In this document: piece by piece, positions 56,261-64,000 of the stretch
Numbering within the stretch: position 1 is the stretch's first letter
Layout of the letters: each line of letters starts with the position of its first letter
Origin: Chloroflexi bacterium HGW-Chloroflexi-3
GTDB lineage: Bacteria > Chloroflexota > Anaerolineae > Anaerolineales > Anaerolineaceae
Assembly (NCBI GenBank): GCA_002842045.1
Contig: PHBX01000017.1
Location: forward strand, 248,001 to 312,000
Direction of reading: 5' to 3'
Length of the DNA stretch: 64,000 bases
Made by a program: the position numbers and the translations under genes
The notes under the pieces: model-generated
Database searches by the model: none
Seen by the model: the letters and a program-made list of their open reading frames with translations, nothing else
What the model was told of the DNA's origin: nothing

Positions 56261-57196
56261 TTAATCCTCTAGCAAAATATCATCATAGGTGATATCAAAT
56301 TCAGGTCCAAAATAACGGACGTTCAAAGCAGCTAAGAAACCATCTGTCATCATCGACTGGATTGCCTGGTTAACTGGACCGACCAGATCGCTTCCCAGTG
56401 GGAAGATGAAACCCAATTCATCACTGCTGATAGCCGGACCTATCAATTCCAGGTTTTCAGCATTTTCACCCATATAGCCCATGCCCACTACCTCATCAAT
56501 GATGACTGCATCCACATCACCGGATAACAATGCCTGTACGGCAAAGGGGAATTGTTCAAAGGCACTGATGCGATCCTCAGGAAGGTATAGGGTTGCTGTC
56601 TCATAATTGGTCGTATTGGATTGCGTACCCATTTGTAAATCAGTCTCAGCAAAAGCTTCAATCGAGTCAAATCGATCTTCCCCCATTCGCACCAGCAAGC
56701 GTTGCTGAATGTTGATGTAACCGATTGAGAAGTCCACCACTTCCTGTCGATCTGGGGTATTGGTAATTCCATCTCCAGCAGCATCAAATTGACCATCAGA
56801 GACAGCCTGAATCATGCCATCCCAGGCAGCTTCAACGAATACAGGGGTGCAGTGCAGGCGAGTGCAGATTTCATTCCAGGCATCATAATCCCAGCCGCCC
56901 GGCTCACCCGTCTCAATCGAAATATAGTTGAATGGCAGGTAAGCATTTTCCACTGCAATGGTAATCTCCCGGCAATTCAGGTCAACGACAGCTGTATCGG
57001 CACTTCCCAAACAACCTTCCGGGTCAGCAGTCACCTGCTCTTCCACAGGTTCTTCAGCAGCGGGTGCTTCAGCTACAGGTTCTTCTGATTGTGGTTCTTC
57101 AACAGCCGGTGCAGCTGGTTCATTGGTACTGGCACAGGCAGACAACAATAAAGTTGCGATCAATACAAGGTTGACTAGTAATACGTTTCTTCTCAT
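56261..57196 (-). CDS. Polar amino-acid binding lipoprotein
   Basis: A 311-residue periplasmic-type binding protein. Signal peptide LLVNLVLIATLLLSAC with lipid Cys, an acidic P/E/A-rich linker to about 60, then a family 3 solute-binding domain (ITIAVENAYLPFNYISIETGEPGGWDYD..., EAAWDGMIQAVSDGQFDAAGDGITNTPDRQE, given in part). The start at 57196 has GGAGAA upstream. The leader at 57566 points to histidine, which the binding pocket alone does not show. Confidence 0.9.
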   Translation of the reverse strand: MRRNVLLVNLVLIATLLLSACASTNEPAAPAVEEPQSEEPVAEAPAAEEPVEEQVTADPEGCLGSADTAVVDLNCREITIAVENAYLPFNYISIETGEPGGWDYDAWNEICTRLHCTPVFVEAAWDGMIQAVSDGQFDAAGDGITNTPDRQEVVDFSIGYINIQQRLLVRMGEDRFDSIEAFAETDLQMGTQSNTTNYETATLYLPEDRISAFEQFPFAVQALLSGDVDAVIIDEVVGMGYMGENAENLELIGPAISSDELGFIFPLGSDLVGPVNQAIQSMMTDGFLAALNVRYFGPEFDITYDDILLED

Positions 57197-57418
57197 CACT
57201 TTTTCTCCATTTGTTAATTTGTTTTGTTCACAATAAACGGTTCCTTGGGCAATCACCGTTTTGTCACCACAAACCCGCGAGTGAGCGAGCCCTGACGATC
57301 TGGTTTCAGACAATCAGTTTTTGAGTTATTCTGTAATGTTTTTTTTCGTTGCACCTCCATCTCGCTCCTTCAAAAATTTTTCCTATTGTGCATAAACAAC
57401 CACACCTGGAATTCAAAC

Positions 57419-57452
57419 AAGAAAAGCCTTCCCCAGAAGGAAGGCTTTTCTT
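57419..57452 (-). terminator. Attenuator terminator of the His-leader operon
   Basis: A perfect 14-bp stem (AAGAAAAGCCTTCC/GGAAGGCTTTTCTT) with a six-base loop; on the minus strand it ends in TTTTCTTGTTTG. The loop side CCTTCTGGG (57432-57440) can pair with CCCAGAAGG of the leader ORF (57506-57514), ten bases with the flanking pair, as an antiterminator. Confidence 0.85.
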
Positions 57453-57485
57453 ATCTTTTACGTTTTTAGAATGATTGTGTATTCG

Positions 57486-57566
57486 CTAAACGCAAACTAG
57501 CCGCTCCTTCTGGGAGAAGTTCGGATGATGATGCTTAGCCTTGCTTACAATCAAGTGAAATTTCAT
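57486..57566 (-). CDS. His-rich leader peptide of the amino-acid ABC operon
   Basis: A 26-codon open frame between promoter and terminator on the minus strand. Codons 12-14 are His-His-His, and codon 4 is His (core SKAKHHHPNFSQ). This matches hisL-type attenuation. The antiterminator strand CCCAGAAGG begins 7 bases after the last His codon, a normal distance for release by a stalled ribosome. There is no Shine-Dalgarno site and only nine bases separate the -10 box from the ATG, so the message is probably leaderless. Confidence 0.82.
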   Translation of the reverse strand: MKFHLIVSKAKHHHPNFSQKERLVCV

Positions 57567-57575
57567 AGTTTGCTT

Positions 57576-57604
57576 TTTATACACTTTTAAGAATGATCTG
57601 TCAA
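57576..57604 (-). promoter_or_regulatory. Promoter of the His-leader operon
   Basis: On the minus strand TTGACA (57599-57604) and TATAAA (57576-57581) are exactly 17 bases apart. Transcription would start within about three bases of the leader ATG at 57566. Confidence 0.85.
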
Positions 57605-57706
57605 GTAATTTTGGAAAATTAGAAGGTTACCTCGATCTTCATTCAAAAATTGTAACAAGAAAAGTAGGCTTGTTTCTTGATCAATTCCATAAATCTTTAT
57701 AATCAC

Positions 57707-58786
57707 TTAGCTTTGAAGCTGTTTTCTAAGAATTAAATATTGTGCATGTGACCATAACAATGGGCTGGCAATCTGTCCCCATTGTCGTAGCCAGGGTTGA
57801 TAATAATTAGGGTCATTCAGGGTGGCTGGGATTTGTTCCGGCAAGTTTCCATTCGTATCAGCCTGTTTCTCAATCCATAAAAGCAATTCGCCGGCTTTTT
57901 CCAGGTCACCTCTCGAGGCATACACCCAGCCCAACCATGCGGTTAACAGGATCCATTCACCACCCCCATAGTAGGTGTCTGTTGGATATCGGTGGACACC
58001 ACCACCATTTCGAAGTGATTTTTCTATGTGTGTCATTGTGGCGGCAAAATGCTGGTTATCAATAGCCACCAAACCATAAGGGACTGCCAGGCCGAATAAA
58101 CTGGCATCTACAGTATAAGAGTGGGTCTTCTTGATAAAATACCCGTCGTATACCAGTTTCTCATCAACAAATTCTTGTATTTGCTTTAAAGATCTCGACC
58201 GATCCTTTCCATCCATAATCGATAACGCATTTAATCCACCATAGATGGCTGCCAGGGTGTGTGTATGGATGTCCTCTGGAAATTCTTCCCAACAATCATA
58301 ACAAGGAAGAGGCCATAAAACAGAAAGATAATCAGCCACCAGATTCGCAGCTACGAGGCAATCGTCAGGGATCTCAAGATTTGAATAAACCTTATGTTGC
58401 TGTAAAGACCATAACCATGTCCCCAGCCCATCCAGTTGAAAATTCGGCCATTCTTCTTTGGTACCATCTTCACCGTCCAGGGTGTAACGCGTATGCAATT
58501 GCTCCTGGATGGTGATAGTGAGACCTTTTCGGGCTTTTTCAATGGCCTGTAAAATTATTTCTTTTCGGTCCAAAATCACTTTTGATGCCCACCGGTGAAA
58601 TCGCCGTGAACTCTCAATTTGTCCGTATAAATCCATTGCATAAGCAGTAAATGCACCATCCCGGAACCAACAATAGTTGTATGTAGGGAAATTTGGGCTG
58701 GCTACATAAGCTCCACTTTCTGATTGAAATTTCTGAATGATATTAATAGAGGTCTCAACAAGATTTTCCATACCTAATTTTTCCAT
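57707..58786 (-). CDS. GH15-family glucoamylase/glucodextranase-like enzyme
   Basis: A predicted cytosolic (alpha/alpha)6 glycosidase that releases glucose from alpha-glucan ends. Marks: SGAYVASPNFPTYNYCWFRDGAFTA, the general-acid Glu in CYDCWEEFPEDIHTHT, GGGEWILLTAWLGWVYA and the second Glu in NGNLPEQI, given as blocks. About 360 residues, shorter than secreted enzymes that carry an N-terminal beta domain. There is no signal peptide. The start may be 58786 or 58771; neither has a good ribosome site, and both fit coupling with the preceding gene. Confidence 0.88.
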   Translation of the reverse strand: MEKLGMENLVETSINIIQKFQSESGAYVASPNFPTYNYCWFRDGAFTAYAMDLYGQIESSRRFHRWASKVILDRKEIILQAIEKARKGLTITIQEQLHTRYTLDGEDGTKEEWPNFQLDGLGTWLWSLQQHKVYSNLEIPDDCLVAANLVADYLSVLWPLPCYDCWEEFPEDIHTHTLAAIYGGLNALSIMDGKDRSRSLKQIQEFVDEKLVYDGYFIKKTHSYTVDASLFGLAVPYGLVAIDNQHFAATMTHIEKSLRNGGGVHRYPTDTYYGGGEWILLTAWLGWVYASRGDLEKAGELLLWIEKQADTNGNLPEQIPATLNDPNYYQPWLRQWGQIASPLLWSHAQYLILRKQLQS

Positions 58787-60501
58787 TCTATGATTGCCAG
58801 ACTCCATATATTTAAAGTGGGGATGGTTATAATTAAGCTTTCTCCTGTTTGTTCAAAGGACAAAGGCTGCAAGGATATATCGTCTAAATCTGGTGACGTA
58901 AACAAGATTTTTTCTACTTCTCTTCCTTTTGACCCTATCTCTAAAGTCAGATTTGAAAGTAATGTTGGAGTAGCTTTCAATTCTTTCTCCCATTCACCAT
59001 GTTTTGAGCCCATTAAATTGATCAAGCTGATTGCGGATGTTCCTTCACTTTCACGTACCACAGGCATGATTTTATTTTTTGTGATGCCGGCATCCGATTC
59101 ATAACCCTGGATATTTACCATCTGATGATTACCAGCTTGAGTAGTTGGTCCTAACCAATTTTGATATCGAATCGAAAATTGATAATATCTTTCCAGTTTT
59201 TCCCGAAGGGCAGCAGAAGGAATTTCATATTTTGGAAAATATGGATCCGCCAGATACCCACCTCCTTCTCCTATCTCAATATGCCCGGCACCATTGGCAA
59301 AAATAATCGCGTCATTTAATAAAGCATTGGTTTCAAATGCTGGATCAATATAAGCTGCAATCACAACCGGTTTTCCATCACTTAATGTTTGTGCTTGCTG
59401 GATCAACAAGCCAAGATCATTAAAATGAATATAAGGGGACCAGACTTCAATATAAACCAGATCCTGGTCAGCAGGTGCGACAGCTTCGATTGGCCAGTTG
59501 GTGACGGCATTAAACACCACTGCACCCCTTTGCCCCTGTGACTCGTCGACAACCTGACGGGTTGAATTAATGAATGCTGCCAGTGGTTGGGCCAGATCAT
59601 ATACATTACCTTCCTGATCATATCCAATTTTCGGTGCACCGTATTGATCGAGGTGAATTCCATCAAATTGTGTATTCGCAAGGATTTCCGAGAATTGGTT
59701 TAGTAAATGTTTTGTCCAGGGGGAATCTGGTCTTGGATCCATGATCACCAAAAAATTCTCACCAAAAAATGATGGTTTTCCATCTGTCTCAAATAATGCC
59801 CATTCGGGATGTTGTTTATAAAACGGGATGGAAGCCGCGTAAACCGCAGTATAAGGCATGGCTGCCATGTTTCTTTCATGTGCAATGTCAATCAATCTCT
59901 GCGCTGTCTCGAGCGATAAATGCCTTCCCAAGGGGTCAATGAATGGATCCTCTGGTGGCAAATAGGTATCATGCCGATACATCCAATCGTAGAATTGCAA
60001 AGCATTGATTCGGAACGGTAATAATTGATCCAGTGTTTGATCACCATCTTTTCGACCAGGTGAAAAATCAACCATGAATCCATACCGTGGATGTTGTGTC
60101 CATTTTTCAAGCACATCAAATGCTGTTGAAAAAAAAGCCAACACATCTCCTTGATCATTTTCGACCCAAACATCAAGACCATACCCCTTAGGAGAGTCCT
60201 TTGGAGGTTGCCACTTGAAATCATATTCTGTGACATCTGGCGTAATACGAATTTTTTTCTTTTTCATGTCCAGGATTTGATCAAGATGTGTAATCTTGCT
60301 AACCAGGAGTAGGGTCTCCTCTTTTTCACCATTTACTGCCACTAGCCAACTCGCCAATTCATTTGGATAAAAAAATGATTTTTTAAACATGACCGTATTA
60401 ATATTAACTGAATTTTGCATTACTTCATTCTCCAAAATCTTGTTCTGATTACAGGAACTCATCAAAATGAATAATATAATGAAAGCATTAAATATTTTCA
60501 A
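58774..60501 (-). CDS. GH66 dextranase-like lipoprotein
   Basis: A 575-residue surface enzyme predicted to cut alpha-1,6-glucan. Signal peptide FNAFIILFILMSSC with lipid Cys. The barrel shows FMVDFSPGR, LQFYDWMYRHD, DPLGR, MPYTAVYAAS, the nucleophile Asp in FDGIHLDQYG and the acid/base Glu in LVYIEVWSPY. A C-terminal beta domain follows. A TTG at 60501 gives a clean signal peptide. A longer ATG frame from 60549 would overlap the permease gene by 38 bases. With the GH15 and ABC genes it forms a dextran/isomaltose route. Confidence 0.82.
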   Translation of the reverse strand: MKIFNAFIILFILMSSCNQNKILENEVMQNSVNINTVMFKKSFFYPNELASWLVAVNGEKEETLLLVSKITHLDQILDMKKKKIRITPDVTEYDFKWQPPKDSPKGYGLDVWVENDQGDVLAFFSTAFDVLEKWTQHPRYGFMVDFSPGRKDGDQTLDQLLPFRINALQFYDWMYRHDTYLPPEDPFIDPLGRHLSLETAQRLIDIAHERNMAAMPYTAVYAASIPFYKQHPEWALFETDGKPSFFGENFLVIMDPRPDSPWTKHLLNQFSEILANTQFDGIHLDQYGAPKIGYDQEGNVYDLAQPLAAFINSTRQVVDESQGQRGAVVFNAVTNWPIEAVAPADQDLVYIEVWSPYIHFNDLGLLIQQAQTLSDGKPVVIAAYIDPAFETNALLNDAIIFANGAGHIEIGEGGGYLADPYFPKYEIPSAALREKLERYYQFSIRYQNWLGPTTQAGNHQMVNIQGYESDAGITKNKIMPVVRESEGTSAISLINLMGSKHGEWEKELKATPTLLSNLTLEIGSKGREVEKILFTSPDLDDISLQPLSFEQTGESLIITIPTLNIWSLAIIEWKN

Positions 60502-60511
60502 ATATTCTGAA

Positions 60512-61348
60512 TCATCCCTTAAATGCACCACTGGTGATTCCCCCGGCAAAATAACGTTGCAAACTGATAAATATGATCAGGACAGGGATTAAAGCAATAA
60601 TCATAGCTGCAAATACCAATCCCCACTCGGTACCATGCTGCCCCTGGAAAGAGTAGATTGCGATGGGTAAGGTGCGCTTTGCAGGTTCATCAATGATTGT
60701 CAAAGCCCATGTATATTCATCCCAGTTCCCTAAAAAGGAAAAAATTCCAACAGTGGCGAGTGCAGGTTTTGATAAAGGTAATGCCAGGCGGAAAAAGATT
60801 TCAAATGGATTGGCTCCATCGATTGTCATGGCCTCTTCCAATTCTTTGGGCAACGATTCAAAGAATCCCCGCAGAAAGAAAGTATTACCGGTAACCCCTG
60901 AGGCAATATAGAACAATATCAAACCCCAGAGACTATTTCGCAAATCTAAAGACCGAGCCAGATAAAACCGAGGGATGATTGAAATCATATCCGGAATCAT
61001 CAAAACAATCAGCATGAGAGCAAATAGTATTTCTTTACCTTTGAATTGAAATCGAGCAAAAGCATAAGCAGTTAATGCAGCAAATAATACTGTTCCAATC
61101 GTAGCCATCAGAGCCACAACAGCACTATTCAAAAAATAAAGTTGGAATCGATTCGAAGTCCACGCTGAAATGAAATTTTCAATGGAGGGATTCTCTGGAA
61201 TTAATTTGGGGGGGTATTCTATAACAAATACATTGGCTTTGAATGCGTTTGAAACCATAACCAGGAAAGGAAAGATCATCAACACAGCACCAGCAGTAGC
61301 CAGCAGATATCGAATGATAATATTGAAGTTTTTCTTTCTACGATACAT
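60512..61348 (-). CDS. Sugar ABC transporter permease (MalG type)
   Basis: A 278-residue permease with six helices (YLLATAGAVLMIFPFLVMVSNAF, split). EAA loop LEEAMTIDGANPFEIFFRLALPLSKPAL contacts the ATPase. It follows the MalF-type permease by ten bases. No ATPase gene is in this operon, so a shared MsmK/UgpC-type ATPase elsewhere is expected. Confidence 0.95.
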   Translation of the reverse strand: MYRRKKNFNIIIRYLLATAGAVLMIFPFLVMVSNAFKANVFVIEYPPKLIPENPSIENFISAWTSNRFQLYFLNSAVVALMATIGTVLFAALTAYAFARFQFKGKEILFALMLIVLMIPDMISIIPRFYLARSLDLRNSLWGLILFYIASGVTGNTFFLRGFFESLPKELEEAMTIDGANPFEIFFRLALPLSKPALATVGIFSFLGNWDEYTWALTIIDEPAKRTLPIAIYSFQGQHGTEWGLVFAAMIIALIPVLIIFISLQRYFAGGITSGAFKG

Positions 61349-61358
61349 GCTGTTTCTC

Positions 61359-62255
61359 CTAATAGATTTCCTGAGGTTTTCGTAATAATTTAATTTGCAG
61401 GAAGCTGAGGGTGATGATTAATGCTGCCATCAAATAAGACAAGGCTGCCCCATAACCAAAGTCCAGAAAGTCAAAAGCCTGATGGTAGGCATAGCTGAGC
61501 ATCACCTCGGTCATCTGGCGCGGTCCACCCCCGGTGATTAAATAAACCGAAATGAAGACATTAAAACCACCAATCAATAACATCACCATGGTAAATACAA
61601 TCGTTGGACTGATTAATGGCATGGTAATATGCCAGAAATTCTGCCATCCATTGGCACCATCCATGGCACTAGCTTCTTCCAATTCCTTTGGTACACCAGC
61701 CAGTGCAGCCAGATAAATCACCATTGACCACCCAATCCCTTTCCAGATACCAAGGATTAAGATCGGAACAAATGCCAGGGCTGGGTCTCGCAACCAGGGT
61801 AAAGGTTTCTCAACCAGATGAAAAACTTCAACTAAAAAATAATTAACGATTCCGTTTGGTGATTGAAAAAAATAACGAATTAATAGCGATACGATGACCC
61901 ATGAAGTAATGACTGGAATATAGTACAACGCGCGGAACAGTGTTTTCCCTTTTGGCAGAGAATTAATTAAGATTGCCACTATCATGGCAATAATCATCTG
62001 ACCAGGAACTGTTACCAATGTATAAATCAATGTATTCTTGAAAGCCCGCCCAAAAACAACATCGTTGAAAGCTCTTGCATAATTATCGAGACCGACAAAC
62101 TCAGAAACTTTGCCAGGCATAATTTGCCAATCCAAAAAGCTCATCTGAAACCCTTTTAATAAAGGATAAATCTGAAAAATTGCGAAAAATAATAAACCAG
62201 GGATCAAGAAAAGCAATGGCATCAGCTTCTTCTGGGTTTTCAGGCTAAGGTACAT
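61359..62255 (-). CDS. Sugar ABC transporter permease (MalF type)
   Basis: A 298-residue permease with six helices (LMPLLFLIPGLLFFAIFQIYP first) and the EAA loop EEASAMDGANGWQNFWHITMPLISP. The start at 62255 has GGAGTTT upstream; the GTG two codons earlier is less likely. It pairs with the next gene to form the heterodimeric channel. Confidence 0.95.
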   Translation of the reverse strand: MYLSLKTQKKLMPLLFLIPGLLFFAIFQIYPLLKGFQMSFLDWQIMPGKVSEFVGLDNYARAFNDVVFGRAFKNTLIYTLVTVPGQMIIAMIVAILINSLPKGKTLFRALYYIPVITSWVIVSLLIRYFFQSPNGIVNYFLVEVFHLVEKPLPWLRDPALAFVPILILGIWKGIGWSMVIYLAALAGVPKELEEASAMDGANGWQNFWHITMPLISPTIVFTMVMLLIGGFNVFISVYLITGGGPRQMTEVMLSYAYHQAFDFLDFGYGAALSYLMAALIITLSFLQIKLLRKPQEIY

Positions 62256-62295
62256 GCACAAACTCCAATCGATAAAATTGAGGTGAGCAGGAAAT

Positions 62296-62327
62296 AAAGG
62301 GGAGGGTTTATTTGATCCCTCCCCTTT
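62296..62327 (-). terminator. Intercistronic hairpin after the sugar-binding gene
   Basis: An 11-bp perfect stem (AAAGGGGAGGG/CCCTCCCCTTT, loop of ten) between the binding-protein stop and the first permease start. It has the same design as the hairpin at 56219 in the amino-acid operon and should raise the ratio of binding protein to permease. Confidence 0.75.
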
Positions 62328-62338
62328 ATCTATAAAAT

Positions 62339-63670
62339 TTACTCTATTGGAAGCAAAGGATCAATTTGTGAAACAGCATCATCCAAACCAACTTTAACAC
62401 TGACCTCACCGTTCAGGATTGCTGAACCAGCGTTGGTCATGATTTCTTCAATCTTACTCCAGCGAGGATGTGGTGTACGTGCTTTCGCTGTTGTCAGTTG
62501 TTCCAGAAAAATTCCAAAGAACTCATGATTTTTGATTGTATCTGATTCAACTGCACTCTTCAAGACGGGCATTTGACCAACTGACACAAGTTTGAGCTGA
62601 GTTTCTTCAGAGAGTAAATATTTCATAAATTTGGTGGCAGCATCTTTTTTATCACTCTGCTGGAACATGACGATATCTTCACCACCAACAACCGATACTG
62701 AACCTCCATCACCTGCTGGCATCAAAGTCATCCCATATTCTTTGTCAGGAAATTGTCCACCAAACAACGGAGGGAACCAGGGACCTTCTAAAAGCATGGC
62801 GATTTGATCCTGTCCAAATCCACCCCAGGAATCAACACCACCACCAAGCATTCCAGGATGCATATAACCATTTTCGATGTTATCTTTTAAGAATTGATAA
62901 GCTGCGACTGTGTTGGCACCGTTGAAAACACCAGTTGAAGTTGTGATAGACTCATCGGTTACATCACCGCCAAATGACCAGATCCAGGGGTTTACTGCCC
63001 AGGCATAGGTGCCACCATCAGCAAAACAAAACTTGTCGTCACCCAAAGTTTTGATTTTTTCACATGCAGTTAAAAGTTCTGCCATTGTTTCGGGAGCTTT
63101 CTCGATGCCTGCTGCTGCGAACATGTCTTTGTTATAAACCATCACCCGGGTATTGGTATCCAGTGGTAGACCAAAATGTTTACCATTGTAAAGATTGGTA
63201 GAGAGTGGTCCAGGCAGAAATTGTTCAGAATATGTGGCGAAATCAGGAATAACTTCTTCCAGATTGGCCAACGCACCTTGATCTGCCAATTCAGGTACCC
63301 AGATGATATCAACACGTGCCAGGTCTGGGGCAGTTCCACCTGATAGCGCTATTAATAGTTTTCGACGGAATTGGTCATATGGAACCAGCACAGATTCTAC
63401 TTTCACATCCGGATTGGCTGCTTCAAATTCAGGAATCAAAGTTTCTTCCAGATAAACCGCTTCCACATCAGCATTATATGCATGCCAGAATGAAATCGTC
63501 ACCGGGGCTGCTTCTTTTTCAACTGAGCTTGATGATGAATCGTTGGATTGAGCGGGTTGTTGAGGTTCCTGCTCAGAGACACTGGGTGCTGTTGGCGTAC
63601 AGGCTGCCAACAACATACTGAGAGCAATGATAGCACTCAGGGCAATAAATAAATACGATCTTTTTTTCAT
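62339..63670 (-). CDS. Sugar-binding lipoprotein of the ABC transporter
   Basis: A 443-residue family 1 solute-binding protein. Signal peptide LFIALSAIIALSMLLAAC, a Q/S/E-rich linker, then the domain VTISFWHAYNADVEAVYLEE...FEAANPDVKVESV, LIALSGGTAPDLARVD, LPLDTNTRVMVYNKDMF and GPWFPPLFGG. First gene of the operon. GAGGAG site upstream. Substrate likely an isomaltooligosaccharide, by context. Confidence 0.94.
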   Translation of the reverse strand: MKKRSYLFIALSAIIALSMLLAACTPTAPSVSEQEPQQPAQSNDSSSSSVEKEAAPVTISFWHAYNADVEAVYLEETLIPEFEAANPDVKVESVLVPYDQFRRKLLIALSGGTAPDLARVDIIWVPELADQGALANLEEVIPDFATYSEQFLPGPLSTNLYNGKHFGLPLDTNTRVMVYNKDMFAAAGIEKAPETMAELLTACEKIKTLGDDKFCFADGGTYAWAVNPWIWSFGGDVTDESITTSTGVFNGANTVAAYQFLKDNIENGYMHPGMLGGGVDSWGGFGQDQIAMLLEGPWFPPLFGGQFPDKEYGMTLMPAGDGGSVSVVGGEDIVMFQQSDKKDAATKFMKYLLSEETQLKLVSVGQMPVLKSAVESDTIKNHEFFGIFLEQLTTAKARTPHPRWSKIEEIMTNAGSAILNGEVSVKVGLDDAVSQIDPLLPIE

Positions 63671-63723
63671 TGGATTCTCCTCATAAATGGAACTAAAAAT
63701 TGGACTTAGATATGATTTTTCCT

Positions 63724-63740
63724 AAACGAAAATTTCGTTT
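63724..63740. promoter_or_regulatory. Perfect 17-base palindrome, putative ROK operator
   Basis: AAACGAAA-A-TTTCGTTT, 54 bases before the binding-protein ATG and between that gene and the ROK repressor gene. It is a likely binding site for that repressor. Promoter boxes around it were not clear. Confidence 0.65.
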
Positions 63741-63841
63741 GGATTTTACAAAGTTACGATATTTACAAAAATGATGATTGGGTTCTCGTCGTCCTCCTGA
63801 ATTATTAATTTTGTGATTGAACAAAGTTGATGGAAAAATTT

Positions 63842-64000
63842 TTAACTTCTCTGGAAGAAATTAAATTCACTCTGATGTACTGGGTTTTCAAATAATTGGC
63901 GTAAGACCAGGCTGGCCGCTCCACGCGCCCAGGCATCGTCGCCCCAGGGTTCAATTCGAATCTGACAATCTCTAAACATTTCGGGAACAGAATATTTTTG
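63842..64000 (-). CDS. ROK-family repressor, C-terminal end (partial)
   Basis: The last 52 codons of a gene that continues past the window edge. The segment RIEPWGDDAWARGAASLVLRQLFENP is characteristic of the C-terminus of NagC/XylR-type ROK transcription repressors in this phylum (given here as a block of the reading frame ending at 63842). It lies upstream of the sugar operon on the same strand and probably controls it. Confidence 0.75.
   Translation of the reverse strand, partial: QKYSVPEMFRDCQIRIEPWGDDAWARGAASLVLRQLFENPVHQSEFNFFQRS

Overview
The window looks like chromosome of a fermentative Chloroflexota bacterium, most likely class Anaerolineae. This rests on gene style rather than a marker gene: lipoprotein-rich, moderate GC, a K+-type membrane pyrophosphatase, GH66/GH15 sugar utilisation, large HD-GYP and NarL-type sensors, and dispersed perfect palindromes between genes. 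No rRNA is present to prove it. One tRNA (Asn, GTT) is present.

Layout. 0.3-4.0 kb: a two-component system whose kinase carries its large membrane domain after the catalytic domain, tRNA-Asn, and a DsrE-like protein. 4.2-15.0 kb: a broken glycoside hydrolase, then a compact minus-strand tailed-phage-like cassette. In transcription order this is a putative small terminase, large terminase, portal, a prohead protease-capsid fusion, holin-like protein, GH25 lysozyme, two small proteins and two large tail/baseplate-like proteins. It has no integrase, repressor or tape measure, and an array of helically spaced iterons sits upstream of its first gene. 15.2-17.6 kb: hppA. 17.7-26.5 kb: a decaying region with an M24 peptidase relic, a doubly frameshifted lipoprotein gene, and an ABC-2 exporter operon collapsed by deletions behind an intact ArsR regulator with two operators.

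26.5-35.5 kb: pheA faces a complete shikimate/chorismate/prephenate operon (aroH, DAHP synthase, tyrA, aroA, aroE, aroC, aroK-aroB fusion, aroQ). Both sides of the divergent promoter region carry a promoter, a 26-codon Phe/Tyr-rich leader peptide and a terminator with a competing antiterminator pairing. These look like classical ribosome-mediated attenuators. A third one, with a His-His-His leader, precedes the amino-acid ABC operon at 54.5-57.6 kb and suggests that this transporter carries histidine.

35.5-41.6 kb: a DMT exporter, a radical SAM protein, a 43-bp tandem repeat, three small exported or CoA-thioesterase-type genes and a frameshifted IS. 42.0-50.0 kb: a self-contained PTS operon with a PRD regulator, an HPr fused to the C-terminal half of a transketolase, IIA, IIB, IIC, the N-terminal transketolase half and Enzyme I. 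50.2-54.3 kb: a 1357-residue CHASE/PAS/GAF/HD-GYP sensor. 57.7-64.0 kb: a GH15, a GH66 dextranase-type lipoprotein, a sugar ABC transporter without its ATPase and the end of a ROK repressor gene. Together these look like an alpha-1,6-glucan (dextran/isomaltooligosaccharide) uptake locus.
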